64,000 nt of DNA from Bacillota bacterium (GCA_023414355.1 JAEZOB010000040.1:287149-351148), one strand, 5' to 3'. Positions 53,510 through 63,363 are shown, counted from the stretch's first letter. Notes: generated from the letters alone by a model not told the origin. A program made the numbers and translations.

Positions 53510-54167
53510 TGTTCTGTTTCAGGGAAGCAACTTTTTACGGTTGCTTGGCGGGCTTTGGGTAACGATCCGCATTTCTATGATTGCTGTTGCGATATCGATT
53601 ACTCTGGGAATTCTGCTTGGAATGCTGATGACGTTAAAGAATCCGGTTACGAAGGCTTTCACCAGATTCTATCTGGAATTCATCCGTATTATGCCTCAGC
53701 TGGTATTGCTGTTTCTGGTATACTTCGGAGTCACCAAGGCATTTGGGATACATATAAGCGGAGAACTGTCGGCCATCCTGGTTTTCTCCCTATGGGGAAC
53801 TGCAGAGATGGGTGATCTGGTGCGGGGAGCGTTGACCTCCATACCGAGGCATCAGTATGAGAGCGGTAAAGCAATCGGATTAACCGGAGTACAAATTTAT
53901 AGACATATCATGATTCCTCAGACGATCAGACGCCTGCTTCCACTGGCGATGAATCTGGTTACGAGAATGATTAAGACCACTACACTGATCGTTCTGATCG
54001 GAGTGGTTGAGGTGGTTAAGGTCGGACAACAGATCATCGAGGCGTCCAGATTGACAGTTCCGACAGCAGCGATCTGGGTCTATGGTGTGATATTTGTATT
54101 CTATTTTGTAGTATGCTGTCCGATTTCACTGGTATCAACGAGACTGGAAAAGGCATGGAAGGATTAA
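53490..54167 (+). CDS. Polar amino-acid ABC transporter permease (2)
   Basis: This is a 225-residue partner of the first permease, with LEFIRIMPQLVLLFLVYFG and GDLVRGALTSIPRHQYESGKAIGLTGVQ. ATG 53490 has GGAGAGGAG upstream; the open frame back to 53463 lies within the first permease. Its stop TAA overlaps the ATG of the ATPase gene (TAATG), a tight translational link. Confidence 0.92.
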   Translation: MQASGISVLFQGSNFLRLLGGLWVTIRISMIAVAISITLGILLGMLMTLKNPVTKAFTRFYLEFIRIMPQLVLLFLVYFGVTKAFGIHISGELSAILVFSLWGTAEMGDLVRGALTSIPRHQYESGKAIGLTGVQIYRHIMIPQTIRRLLPLAMNLVTRMIKTTTLIVLIGVVEVVKVGQQIIEASRLTVPTAAIWVYGVIFVFYFVVCCPISLVSTRLEKAWKD

Positions 54168-54940
54168 TGGAGATGAACCAAAAGAATTCAATAATATCAA
54201 TCAATCATTTGAGCAAAAGCTATGACAGTACCACGGTTTTGGAGGACATTTCGATCGATGTCGGTCAAGGTGAGGTAGTGGTGCTTCTGGGACCGTCCGG
54301 TTGCGGAAAAAGCACGCTGCTTCGCAGCATCAATGGTCTTGAGAAGATCCAGGGCGGAGAAATTCTCTTGGAGGGAGAGACAATCACAAATCAGGAGAAA
54401 AGCATGCACCTTGTCAGACAGAACATAGGAATGGTCTTTCAGAGCTATGATCTGTTCCCACATATGACAATCCTTGAAAATATCACACTGGGACCGAGGG
54501 TGGCACAAAGGCGGTCAAAGAGAGAAGTAGAGAAGGAAGCAGAGGAGCTGCTTTCACGAGTCGGACTCCTTGAGAAAAAGGATGCTTATCCGAGGCAGCT
54601 TTCCGGAGGTCAGAAGCAGCGGGCTGCAATCGTAAGAGCTTTATGTATGCATCCGAAGGTGATGCTATTTGACGAAGTCACTGCAGCACTTGATCCTGAG
54701 ATGGTTCGGGAGGTTCTGGATGTTGTGCTTAAGCTTGCGAAAGAAGGCATGACGATGGTAATTGTAACTCATGAGATGCAGTTTGCCAGAGCCATAGCCG
54801 ATAGGATTATCTTCCTGGATGGCAGCAGGATTGTGGAAGAAAGTACACCGGAAGTCTTTTTTACCAATCCAAAGACGAAGCGGGCAAGGCAGTTCTTAAA
54901 CCTGTTCCGGTTTGACGATGTATCAGAACCTATCGTATAG
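54167..54940 (+). CDS. Polar amino-acid ABC transporter ATP-binding protein
   Basis: This is a 257-residue ATPase. Walker A is GPSGCGKST, the signature is RQLSGGQKQRAAI, Walker B is VMLFDEVTAALD, and the H-loop is VTHEMQFARAIADRI. It is of the GlnQ/HisP type. The start ATG overlaps the previous stop. The binding-protein gene follows 46 bases later. Confidence 0.94.
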   Translation: MEMNQKNSIISINHLSKSYDSTTVLEDISIDVGQGEVVVLLGPSGCGKSTLLRSINGLEKIQGGEILLEGETITNQEKSMHLVRQNIGMVFQSYDLFPHMTILENITLGPRVAQRRSKREVEKEAEELLSRVGLLEKKDAYPRQLSGGQKQRAAIVRALCMHPKVMLFDEVTAALDPEMVREVLDVVLKLAKEGMTMVIVTHEMQFARAIADRIIFLDGSRIVEESTPEVFFTNPKTKRARQFLNLFRFDDVSEPIV

Positions 54941-54986
54941 GTTGTAGATAAAATAAAATTGGGAATGACCCAGGAAAGAGGATAAT

Positions 54987-55910
54987 ATGAAAAAAATAAG
55001 AAACATAGCGGTATTATTCATCGCTCTGACACTAATCACAGTGAGTCTGACAGCATGCCAGAAGAGTTCCGATACAAAAGCTACGGCAGCACAGCCCTCC
55101 CCTACGGAGCAAGCATCCGCTCCGGCTTCAGAGCAAAAAGTCGATGTACCCGAAGGAACCGCCCGTACCTTGGAGGAAATCAAGAATAACGGCAAAATTG
55201 TCATTGGAGTATTCAGTGATAAGAAACCTTTCGGCTACGTGGATGAAAACGGAGCATATCAGGGTTATGACGTATATTTCGGCAATAGACTCGCAAAGGA
55301 TTTAGGCGTAGAGGTGGAATATGTGCCGGTGGAGGCTGCCAGCAGAGTGGAATATCTTGTAACTGCGAAAGTAGATATCATCCTTGCGAATTTCACGGTT
55401 ACGCCGGAGCGTGCAGAAAAGGTTGATTTTGCACTGCCTTATATGAAGGTAGCACTTGGAGTGGTTTCTCCGGAGAATGCACTGATTACCGCTCCCGAAC
55501 AGTTGAATGGGAAAATACTCATTGTCAGCAAAGGAACTACCGCTGAGACCTTCTTCACAGAGAATTACCCCGAAGTCAAGCTTCTGAAATTTGATCAATA
55601 CAGCGAAGCCTATCAGGCGCTTTTAGATGGCAGAGGAGATGCGTTCTCCACCGATAATACCGAAGTTCTTGCCTGGGCACTCGAGAATAAGGGTTACGGC
55701 GTCGGCATAGAAACCCTGGGAAACCAGGATACAATTGCAGCTGCGGTACAGAAGGGAAATACAGAGCTGTTGAATTGGATCAATGAAGAAATCAAGACCT
55801 TGGCCGGAGAGCAGTTCTTCCATGCGGATTATGAGGAAACCCTGGCACCAGTGTATGGCACAGCCGCATCTCCGGACAATATGGTAATTGAAGGTGGCGT
55901 AATCGAGTAA
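54987..55910 (+). CDS. Amino-acid ABC transporter substrate-binding lipoprotein
   Basis: This is a 307-residue protein. The signal peptide ends in the lipobox LTAC (C24), then a Ser/Ala/Pro linker and a solute-binding domain of the SBP_bac_3 type (GKIVIGVFSDKKPFGYVDENGAYQGYDV, ...VTPERAEKVDFALPYMKVALGV). It catches a polar amino acid on the cell surface for the three preceding proteins. The exact ligand cannot be told; glutamine, cystine or histidine are all possible. AGGAAAGAGGA is the SD. Confidence 0.92.
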   Translation: MKKIRNIAVLFIALTLITVSLTACQKSSDTKATAAQPSPTEQASAPASEQKVDVPEGTARTLEEIKNNGKIVIGVFSDKKPFGYVDENGAYQGYDVYFGNRLAKDLGVEVEYVPVEAASRVEYLVTAKVDIILANFTVTPERAEKVDFALPYMKVALGVVSPENALITAPEQLNGKILIVSKGTTAETFFTENYPEVKLLKFDQYSEAYQALLDGRGDAFSTDNTEVLAWALENKGYGVGIETLGNQDTIAAAVQKGNTELLNWINEEIKTLAGEQFFHADYEETLAPVYGTAASPDNMVIEGGVIE

Positions 55911-55935
55911 GGATTAGAGTAATAAAATAAATAAT

Positions 55936-55997
55936 AAACCGGAGGAACAGGGAAGCATAGTACAATGCTTTTTAGACCTGGACCTCCGGTTTTTGTT
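55936..55997. terminator. Terminator of the ABC operon, shared with the convergent gene
   Basis: AAACCGGAGG pairs with CCTCCGGTTT, with an inner AGCAT/ATGCT stem, and T5 follows. It ends at the 3' end of the convergent MerR-methyltransferase gene. Confidence 0.75.
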
Positions 55998-57177
55998 ATT
56001 TACATAAGAAGATCCCGGCATCCTTCGTCACGGATAATCCTTTTCTCCCTATTTTTTGTTTCAGAAAGCGCTCAAACTGTTCCTGCCTGCCAATCAGATA
56101 TTCCATTTGGTTACCGTGGCAGGAATAGATGTAGTCGGCAAGCGGTCGAAGCTCAGTCACCAGCAATTCGTCCTCATATCGAAGGAACTCAACCTGCTCA
56201 AAGTACCTGGAAAGCTCCCCGGCACCGTTGTCCAGGCCGAAGATATCATACAGCTTTACATCAGACAGAGCAATTCGCTCGTCAAATTCTTTGGCAAGCA
56301 ACTCAATTTCCTTCATATGCTGCCGTCCGTAGGCGCTGCAACAGAAGGTACCGTCACTTCTAAGAACACGACGTATTTCCTTCAAAGCCTTCTCCCGATC
56401 CTTAGCATAGAAAAGGACGTGATTGGCGATCACCAGATTGAAGCTATCCTCGGGATAAGGAATATCCTGAAGATCGAAGCGTTCCAGGACGAAATGTTCC
56501 TCAGCATTTTTTAATTGCTCGCCTGCCTGCTTAAGCATCCCTGAAGAGATATCGGATAAGGAGATACGGGTATGCCGTGGTAGTTCAGAAAGGTTATCCT
56601 TCCATAGCTGGCCGTTACCGCAGCCGACCTCCAGAATGCAGCTTCCCTCCCGGATGGGAAGGCAGCTGTAAATCCAGCGATACCAGCCCTGACTATTCAA
56701 GGAAAAGCTTTTATGGAGCTCGATTCGGGCTTCAACATTTTTTGAATTCTTGTATTGCTTTACCAAAGATTCCTCCATGTTCAGGAGATAGATCAGACTG
56801 ACCATCCTGTTCCAGTCCGTCTCTTCCTGATCGGAGATCCAAGAGGAAGCCTCTTGCAGAGTCTGTTCAATCTGTTTCAGTTCAGATATTTTATCCCTGA
56901 TCAGTTTCAACTGTAATCCAAAGGATTCCTTCACAGAGCCGGAGACCTTATCATCTGCGGAGATGACAGCGATATCCTCCAGGGAGAAGCCCAGGCTCCT
57001 TAATACCAGAATACGCTGAAGCTTAGCAAAATCGTTGTCCGTATAATAGCGGTAATTGGCATCACTGACCACGGAGGGTTTCAAAAGCCCTTTGCTGTCA
57101 TAATAGCGAATGGTTCTTACAGAAGTATTTGCTCTTTTCGCGAATTCTCCGGTGGTGTATAGGGCTTTCTCCTTCAT
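55996..57177 (-). CDS. MerR regulator fused to a SAM methyltransferase
   Basis: This is a 393-residue protein. N-terminal 1-75 is a MerR HTH (YTTGEFAKRANTSVRTIRYYDSKGLLKP...), then a coiled coil, then from about 165 a class I methyltransferase (CILEVGCGNGQLWKDNL, LVIANHVLFYAKDREKALKEIRRVL). The C-terminal domain may sense SAM or a substrate, or methylate a toxic compound recognised by the HTH protein. Such fusions are known among Firmicutes but not well studied. It is single and convergent to the ABC operon. Confidence 0.88.
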   Translation of the reverse strand: MKEKALYTTGEFAKRANTSVRTIRYYDSKGLLKPSVVSDANYRYYTDNDFAKLQRILVLRSLGFSLEDIAVISADDKVSGSVKESFGLQLKLIRDKISELKQIEQTLQEASSWISDQEETDWNRMVSLIYLLNMEESLVKQYKNSKNVEARIELHKSFSLNSQGWYRWIYSCLPIREGSCILEVGCGNGQLWKDNLSELPRHTRISLSDISSGMLKQAGEQLKNAEEHFVLERFDLQDIPYPEDSFNLVIANHVLFYAKDREKALKEIRRVLRSDGTFCCSAYGRQHMKEIELLAKEFDERIALSDVKLYDIFGLDNGAGELSRYFEQVEFLRYEDELLVTELRPLADYIYSCHGNQMEYLIGRQEQFERFLKQKIGRKGLSVTKDAGIFLCK

Positions 57178-57354
57178 TTGTAATACCTCCCGATCCTTTT
57201 CGTAATTCTAATATTCATTATTCCTGTTTTTTGTGCGAAAGTCAAATTCAATGAGATCAGGACAAAAAAATTTCATTGCTGTATAATCCGCTTGGGTAAG
57301 AAAGAATGACTGGTTTTCTACTCTTTTGGCTATCCTTCGGCAGGAAGTGAATTA

Positions 57355-58353
57355 CTAGCCTAAGTGAAGAAACTCAGGGTTATCCAAGTACCAGTGCACG
57401 GTTTTCCTGATGCCCTCTCCGAAAGGAACGATAGGCTGCCAGCCCAGTTTCTCCATCAGCTTCGCAGGATGGATGGCATAGCGTCTGTCATGGCCCTTTC
57501 TGTCCTCGACAAAACAGATGGTAGAAGGCTGGAGCTGATGCTCTGTCCTTAGAATATTACCAAGGATTTTCACCATTTCCAGATTAGTGTGCTCATTATG
57601 ACCTCCTACATTATATACCTCACCGGGCAGTCCCTGTTTCAGAACCAGATCGATTGCCCGACAATGGTCTGTAACGTATAGCCAGTCTCTTATGTTCATA
57701 CCATCTCCATAAATCGGGATTTCCTTACCTGACAGGCTGCATTTGATACAGTTCGGGAGGAATTTCTCCTCGTACTGGTATGGGCCGTAATTATTGGAAC
57801 AGCGGGTGACCAGTACCGGAAGACCATGGGTCGTAAAGAACGATCTTGCAAGCATATCTCCTCCGGCTTTACTAGCCGCATACGGGTTTCTCGGATTGAG
57901 TGGAGTATCTTCCGTGAAATAACCTGATTCCGGAAGCTCCCCATACACCTCATCTGTTGAGATATAAAGGAAACGTTTCTCATTTCTATCTTTCTGTGAC
58001 CAGCATTGTTCGGCTTCCTGTAACAGATTTAAAGTGCCGAGGACATTGGTTGTGACGAACTCCGTTGCAGAGGCAATACTCCGGTCCACATGGGTCTGGG
58101 CTGCGAAATGTACGACATAATCAATGGTATGATCAGTAAAAAGCTTATGTACCAGAGCCTCATCGCAGATGTTACCCTGCACGAAGGTATAACGAGGATC
58201 GCCTTCATAGCAGTTTATATTGGCTTTGTTGGCACTGTAGGCAAGAGAATCAAGATTAATGATATGGAAAGAGCCCTGCTCCTTCTCCATCAGGTAATGA
58301 ATGAAGTTTGAACCGATAAAGCCGGCTCCGCCGGTGATTAGATAAGTTTTCAT
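57355..58353 (-). CDS. rfbB: dTDP-glucose 4,6-dehydratase
   Basis: This is a 332-residue extended SDR: ITGGAGFIGSNFIHYL, the active-site TDEVYGEL, and the YAASKAGGD catalytic pair, with a GDGMNIRDWLYVTDHC sugar-binding part. It converts dTDP-glucose to the 4-keto-6-deoxy sugar in rhamnose synthesis. Length is slightly short of 340-350 but complete. It has a clear SD (GGAGGAAT). The rfbACD genes are not next to it. Confidence 0.9.
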   Translation of the reverse strand: MKTYLITGGAGFIGSNFIHYLMEKEQGSFHIINLDSLAYSANKANINCYEGDPRYTFVQGNICDEALVHKLFTDHTIDYVVHFAAQTHVDRSIASATEFVTTNVLGTLNLLQEAEQCWSQKDRNEKRFLYISTDEVYGELPESGYFTEDTPLNPRNPYAASKAGGDMLARSFFTTHGLPVLVTRCSNNYGPYQYEEKFLPNCIKCSLSGKEIPIYGDGMNIRDWLYVTDHCRAIDLVLKQGLPGEVYNVGGHNEHTNLEMVKILGNILRTEHQLQPSTICFVEDRKGHDRRYAIHPAKLMEKLGWQPIVPFGEGIRKTVHWYLDNPEFLHLG

Positions 58354-58636
58354 TGTAATTCCTCCTTAATATTTTATATTGGAGTCATTGTATCGGGTGA
58401 CGCGACGTAAGAGTCAAGTGCTATTATAAAAGTTTTTAGTTATGAAGGCTTTTAAGGAATAGTATTGAGCCTTTCGTTACGGTATGGTATGATTTTCCTA
58501 TCTGAATTTGTGTAGAATAAAAATATTATCGTTGATTTTGCCTTAATTGGGAGGATAGATTGAAAATTAAGATTTTCACACGATAAATTTGTACTTGCAC
58601 CCAAATTTACAGGTGTTCGTAAGAATGGAGATAAAT

Positions 58637-59035
58637 ATGAATAAAATGCAGAGAATAAAAGAATTCTGGAAAGATGTCGTAAGTCAGGATGCAGCATCTT
58701 TAAAAACATTCTTTACAGAGGATGCAATCATCCGTTGGCACTGTACTAACGAGCAGTTCAATGCTGAGGAATATATCATAGCAAATTGCGAGTATCCTGG
58801 AACTTGGCGCGGAGAAATCGAGAGGATATCGGATTCTGCGAACCTGGTTATTACTGCCACCCGGGTATGGTCTGAAGAAGAAAATGTGTCTTTTCATGTT
58901 GTCTCCTTCTTCCGGATGTACAATGAGAAAATTATAGAACTGGATGAATATTGGGGTGATGACGGAGAGATGCCGCAATGGCGGAGGGAAAAGCGAATCG
59001 GCAAGCCGATACACGAGAAGGGGAGAACAGAATGA
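58637..59035 (+). CDS. NTF2/SnoaL-like small protein
   Basis: This is a 132-residue protein with the NTF2-like pattern: MQRIKEFWKDVVSQDAASLKTFFTEDAIIRWHCTNEQFN, then TWRGEIERI and HVVSFFRMYNEKIIELDEYWGDD. SnoaL-like proteins may be enzymes or binding proteins; the role here is unknown. ATG 58637 has GGAG 6 bases upstream. Its TGA overlaps the start of the next gene. Confidence 0.8.
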   Translation: MNKMQRIKEFWKDVVSQDAASLKTFFTEDAIIRWHCTNEQFNAEEYIIANCEYPGTWRGEIERISDSANLVITATRVWSEEENVSFHVVSFFRMYNEKIIELDEYWGDDGEMPQWRREKRIGKPIHEKGRTE

Positions 59036-60168
59036 AAGAGAATCTGAACTTAAAGGTAACACCTATATCAGAGCTCACAAATCTTAAGGTACATGGAAGA
59101 ACGACAGGGGAGCTTGCGCCGTTAACATTGTTCTGGACTGGCAGTATGCTGGAGCTGAATGCGAAGGGTTCGGAGCTGTGGATCGAGGTAGAAAGCGATT
59201 ATGAGACATACGAACCCTGGATTAATATTTTAATCAATGGGGCTTTAGTAAGCAGGATTATGCTGACAGCCGGACGATACTGGGTTTGTGTATTTCGTGG
59301 TATGAATCCGGAGAAGATGAAGAATATAAGGATTGTGAAAGAGGTTCAGGCGATGAGCGGGGACCCTGATTGTCTACTTCAGCTGCATGCCGTGAAGTCT
59401 GACGGGGAGTTCCTTCCTCTGGAGGATCAACCGTATAAAATAGAGTTCGTAGGGGACAGCCTTACCTCCGGTGAGGGACTGGTCGGTACAGTCGGCGAGA
59501 TGGACTGGATTCCCATGTGGTTTGGTACAACACAGAATTACGCCGTCCTGACAGCACAGGCAATCAATGCCGAATACAGGATCGTATCCCAAAGCGGTTG
59601 GGGTATACTGACTGGCTGGGATAATAACCCCCATAGCAATATGCCCGAATATTATGAGAAAATTTGTGGATTGGTGAACGGAGAAAGAAATATTGCACTT
59701 GGAGCGCATAAGGAATATGATTTTTCCTCCTGGCAACCGGATTTCGTAGTCGTGAATCTGGGAAGCAACGATACGGCCGCCTTCTATCAGCCGGAATGGA
59801 AGGACGAAGCTACAGGTGAGAGTCATAAGCAAAGATGTAAGGAGGATGGAGGCTTCCATGAGGAGGACTTGAAGGCGGTTGAAGTTGCGATTGTCAACTT
59901 CCTGTTTAAGCTTCGCTATCATAACCCCAAAGCTCATATCATCTGGGCCTACGGTATCGCCGGTATTCCGATGATGCCTGTAATCTACCGGGCATTTGAA
60001 GAATATCAAAAGAACAGTTGTGATACGAAGGTGAGCATCTTCCAACTCCCGATTGTCTCCGATCCGGAGGAAGAGGGCTCCAGATTCCACCCCGGTGTAC
60101 TTGCGCACGAAAGAACAGCAAAACAGCTGACAGCATACCTAAAACGTATTCTGGAGGATGTAAAATAG
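59032..60168 (+). CDS. CE2-like SGNH carbohydrate esterase
   Basis: This is a 378-residue protein without a signal peptide. The N-terminal jelly-roll (about 1-120) is followed by an SGNH hydrolase with block I GDSLTSGEG, block III LGSNDTA and the catalytic His in FHPGVLAH. Two such domains in this order match carbohydrate esterase family 2, acetyl-xylan type esterases. It likely removes acetyl groups from oligosaccharides inside the cell and could act with the GH120 xylosidase elsewhere in the window. Its start overlaps the previous stop by four bases. Confidence 0.82.
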   Translation: MKENLNLKVTPISELTNLKVHGRTTGELAPLTLFWTGSMLELNAKGSELWIEVESDYETYEPWINILINGALVSRIMLTAGRYWVCVFRGMNPEKMKNIRIVKEVQAMSGDPDCLLQLHAVKSDGEFLPLEDQPYKIEFVGDSLTSGEGLVGTVGEMDWIPMWFGTTQNYAVLTAQAINAEYRIVSQSGWGILTGWDNNPHSNMPEYYEKICGLVNGERNIALGAHKEYDFSSWQPDFVVVNLGSNDTAAFYQPEWKDEATGESHKQRCKEDGGFHEEDLKAVEVAIVNFLFKLRYHNPKAHIIWAYGIAGIPMMPVIYRAFEEYQKNSCDTKVSIFQLPIVSDPEEEGSRFHPGVLAHERTAKQLTAYLKRILEDVK

Positions 60169-60170
60169 CA

Positions 60171-61514
60171 TTATCTTTTATTCTCAGCCAAGACCTTGAT
60201 GTACTCAAGAATTGTATAGAGTGCATCGAGGTCTTCTTTTTGCACGCCTGAAATACATAATCTCAGAGTGTTCCTGACTTCTTCCGGATAACAGGGAGAA
60301 GAGGGGGAGATCACGATTCCGATGTCGAGTAACTGATCCGTCAGCTCCTGTATGGAAACCTGCTTAGGCAATCCCAGCCAGAGAAATATTCCCTGTTTCG
60401 GTACATAATAGGTAAAATCTGAAATAGTGCTGCCGGAGAGAATTGCCTTAGCTTTTTGCAGCTTGGCCTGATAGCAGGCCCTGGTTTTCGTCAGATGCTG
60501 GTCATACATACCGGAACGGATGTAAAAATCAAGAGCACTCTGTGGAAGACCTGAAGTACAAAGATCAAGCATGTGCTTGACTTGTATCGCTGCCGCAAGG
60601 TTGGGTTCCGGCAGTACTGCTGCCCCCAGACGGATTCCCGGCATAAAGGATTTGGAGAAGCTGCATACATAAAAGGTAAGCTGATGCGTGTCATAGTAAT
60701 GAATAGGAAGATTGCGTTTGTCATTGCATAAGTCCCCAAGATAATCATCCTCCAGGATCAGTACCCGGTACTTGCGGCAAAGCTCTGCTATGCTGACTTT
60801 ATCCTTCTCCGACAGGGAATAGCCGGTGGGATTGTGGTAACGCGGCATGAGATAGAAGAGTTTGATTTTATTCGTTTTAAAAATCTGCTCAAGTTCTTTG
60901 AGGTTAATCCCATTCTCGGTTCGATCGATACAGGTATAGCTGATATTCAAATCGTTTGCCATAGACAGAATGCTGCTATAGGTAGGGGATTCGACGAGTA
61001 ACCTGCCATCTGCTTCCTTGTGGAACAGTGTCTTTAGGATGAGATAAATTCCCTGCTGTGCTCCATGGGTTATCATCAGCTGTGAACACGGTGCATAGAT
61101 TCCGTTTTGCTCAAAGCGCTCCTGCAGGGTAACTCTTAGTGAGGTCAGTCCAAGAGGGGTATCATATAGAAAAAGCTTCTTCTTGTATTCCTCGATTGAA
61201 CGGTTCATTGCATGAGTAAAGGCTTGATAGGGAATGAGGGACAGGTCCGGCAGAACATTCGCAAAATCAATGAGTCTGGCTTCTGATGTTTTGTTCTCTT
61301 CCATACCGATCAGATAATATCCCCCTCTGGGAATGCTGTATAAGAGGTGTTCCTCTTCCAGTTGGCGATATGCTTTATTTACAGTAATCTTGTTCACGGA
61401 TAGCTGTTCGGCAACCAGTCGGCAACCGGGGAGTCGTTGACCTTTTTTTAATTCTCCCTGTGCGATCAGAGTCTGAATATATTCACGAACCTGTTCGGTC
61501 TTATTCTGCATCAT
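60171..61514 (-). CDS. MocR-type GntR regulator with aminotransferase domain
   Basis: This is a 447-residue protein: GntR winged helix (VREYIQTLIAQGELKKGQRLPGCRLVAEQLSVNKITVNKAYRQLEEE), then a fold-I aminotransferase-like domain with the PLP-lysine motif VCSFSKSFMPGIRLGA. It is the second MocR of the window, again divergent from one gene (GNAT acetyltransferase, 193 bases). The two MocR proteins are not close copies. Confidence 0.92.
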   Translation of the reverse strand: MMQNKTEQVREYIQTLIAQGELKKGQRLPGCRLVAEQLSVNKITVNKAYRQLEEEHLLYSIPRGGYYLIGMEENKTSEARLIDFANVLPDLSLIPYQAFTHAMNRSIEEYKKKLFLYDTPLGLTSLRVTLQERFEQNGIYAPCSQLMITHGAQQGIYLILKTLFHKEADGRLLVESPTYSSILSMANDLNISYTCIDRTENGINLKELEQIFKTNKIKLFYLMPRYHNPTGYSLSEKDKVSIAELCRKYRVLILEDDYLGDLCNDKRNLPIHYYDTHQLTFYVCSFSKSFMPGIRLGAAVLPEPNLAAAIQVKHMLDLCTSGLPQSALDFYIRSGMYDQHLTKTRACYQAKLQKAKAILSGSTISDFTYYVPKQGIFLWLGLPKQVSIQELTDQLLDIGIVISPSSPCYPEEVRNTLRLCISGVQKEDLDALYTILEYIKVLAENKR

Positions 61515-61707
61515 AATATCCTCTCTTTAAGATTGAAAGTTTTCCGGAATGTATGGTTGATCAGTGAATGACTGGGTCCTTGATAAAGTATACTGATCGG
61601 TATCTGTAATAGTACAGAATAGAAATCGTTTATTTGACCTAGTGATAGTTCCATTATATAGTAATCAACATAAATTACAATTCATATTTTCAGAAAGGTT
61701 GATGACT

Positions 61708-62559
61708 ATGATAAAACTGGAGCCAAAGGAATATTCCAAAGTACTTACGTTGCTTCCGAAGGAGGGCATGAACACTCTCTTCGCGGAAGCTGTCCTAATG
61801 GGACTGATTCAGGGGGAGGTGCTGGCCAATCAGCAGGAACAGCCGACATGGTTTTATGTCCGCCATCCCTGCCATATGACTTTACTGGTTGGCGATCCTG
61901 TTGCTTTACCGAGTGAGGAAGAGCTCAAAGCATTTTTGCTCAATAGCGAAAGCTTCAGAAAGGAAAATGAATGGATGCAGGTCTATCCTTCAAGTTGGAA
62001 TCTGGTATTGGAGAAGGTACTGGGTAATCAGCTAATTGACAAAGGCCCGGATGTACAATATCGAAAGCCGTTGCCTGTGGTTGAGAATTCAGGAGTAACC
62101 AGATACCGCAGAAGTGATTTTATCTTTCGAAAGGATCGCTATGAGGAGTACCGACAGAAGTATCAATCGGATAAACTAAGGATAAAAGAGACGGATCATA
62201 CCTATTATCAGGAGCTTGAAAATGGAGTAGTTCCTCAGCTTTTCTGGGATAGCTATGAGGATTTTCAGGGCCATGGTACGGGTTTTACAGTATACACTAC
62301 TGAGGATAATCCGGCTTCGACGGCATTTGCTGCATTTGTCATCGGGAAGTCGTTGGAAATAGGGATTGAGACTCTGGAAGAATATCGGGGACAGGGCTAT
62401 GCCCATAGAGCATGTTCCCGTCTGATTGAGTATTGCCTTGAGAAGGATTATGAACCGATATGGGGATGCAACAGCGGGAATGTCGGGTCCCGAAGACTTG
62501 CTTTGAAACTAGGATTTGAAGAGAGCGCCTGGAGGCCCTATTATCGTCTGCCGGTATAA
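61708..62559 (+). CDS. GNAT family N-acetyltransferase
   Basis: This is a 283-residue protein of the larger GNAT_acetyltran type. The acetyl-CoA loop is EIGIETLEEYRGQGYAHRACSRLI, and the ending GCNSGNVGSRRLALKLGFEE is typical. The N-terminal half is the second, degenerate domain. Its substrate is unknown. It is divergent from a MocR regulator. ATG 61708 has AAAGG 9 bases upstream. Confidence 0.88.
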   Translation: MIKLEPKEYSKVLTLLPKEGMNTLFAEAVLMGLIQGEVLANQQEQPTWFYVRHPCHMTLLVGDPVALPSEEELKAFLLNSESFRKENEWMQVYPSSWNLVLEKVLGNQLIDKGPDVQYRKPLPVVENSGVTRYRRSDFIFRKDRYEEYRQKYQSDKLRIKETDHTYYQELENGVVPQLFWDSYEDFQGHGTGFTVYTTEDNPASTAFAAFVIGKSLEIGIETLEEYRGQGYAHRACSRLIEYCLEKDYEPIWGCNSGNVGSRRLALKLGFEESAWRPYYRLPV

Positions 62560-62742
62560 GACTCCGTCTACCTAATCTGTAATCATGTCTGTGTACTTGA
62601 AAAGATATTAGACAACACTCTACATCTATGGTAATATAGTAGCGATAAAAAGGTGATAGGCCCGACGCTTTTCGGGCTTATACTTTGATGGATAGAGCTG
62701 CAGCATAGCGTAGCATTGATTACGGAAAGGATAATACCTCAT

Positions 62743-63363
62743 ATGAAGAATGTAGTTATCATAGGAGTATCCGGAGGATCTGCCTCCGGTAAGACAACGG
62801 TTGCAAATCGAATTAAGGAAGCATTTACGGACAGTGTGGAGCTGCTGAGTCATGATTTTTATTATCTCCCTCATGATGAGTTGCCACTGGAGGAACGGAA
62901 GAACCTAAATTATGATCATCCGAATGCCTTTGACACCAAAAGGCTGATTGACGATATCATGAAATTAAAACAGTATATACCGATTGAGCGTCCGGTATAT
63001 TCCTACACCATTCATAACCGCCTTCCTGAGACTGTAACAGTGAATCCGGCAAAGGTCATTATCGTAGAAGGCTTTATGATTTTCGAGAACACGGAGCTTA
63101 GAGAGCTTCTGGATATCAAGGTGTTTGTGGATACGGATGCTGACGAGCGTCTGATCAGACGTATCATCCGGGATGTCAATGAGCGTGGAAGGAGCCTGGA
63201 ATCGGTGATTACGCAGTATATCAGTACGGTGAAACCGATGCACGAGCTTTTTGTGGAACCCTATAAAAAATACGCGGATGTCATCATTCCTCGAGGCGGC
63301 AAAAACGATGTTGCCATGGAGATGTTGATTCATAGAATTAAAGCGATTCTAAATGAAGAGTAA
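62743..63363 (+). CDS. udk: Uridine kinase
   Basis: This is a 206-residue P-loop kinase: IGVSGGSASGKTTVANRI with Walker A GGSASGKT, LLSHDFYY, and the uridine-binding YDHPNAFD. Arg-rich lid IRRIIRDVNERGRSLESV is present. It phosphorylates uridine and cytidine. ATG 62743 follows AAAGGA by about 12 bases; the frame reaches 62716. The CD3324 gene follows after 91 bases. Confidence 0.93.
   Translation: MKNVVIIGVSGGSASGKTTVANRIKEAFTDSVELLSHDFYYLPHDELPLEERKNLNYDHPNAFDTKRLIDDIMKLKQYIPIERPVYSYTIHNRLPETVTVNPAKVIIVEGFMIFENTELRELLDIKVFVDTDADERLIRRIIRDVNERGRSLESVITQYISTVKPMHELFVEPYKKYADVIIPRGGKNDVAMEMLIHRIKAILNEE

Noticed and set aside
55965..56514. + strand frames opposite the MerR-methyltransferase gene
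   Set aside because: They are low-complexity shadows with no SD; the minus frame has full domain motifs.
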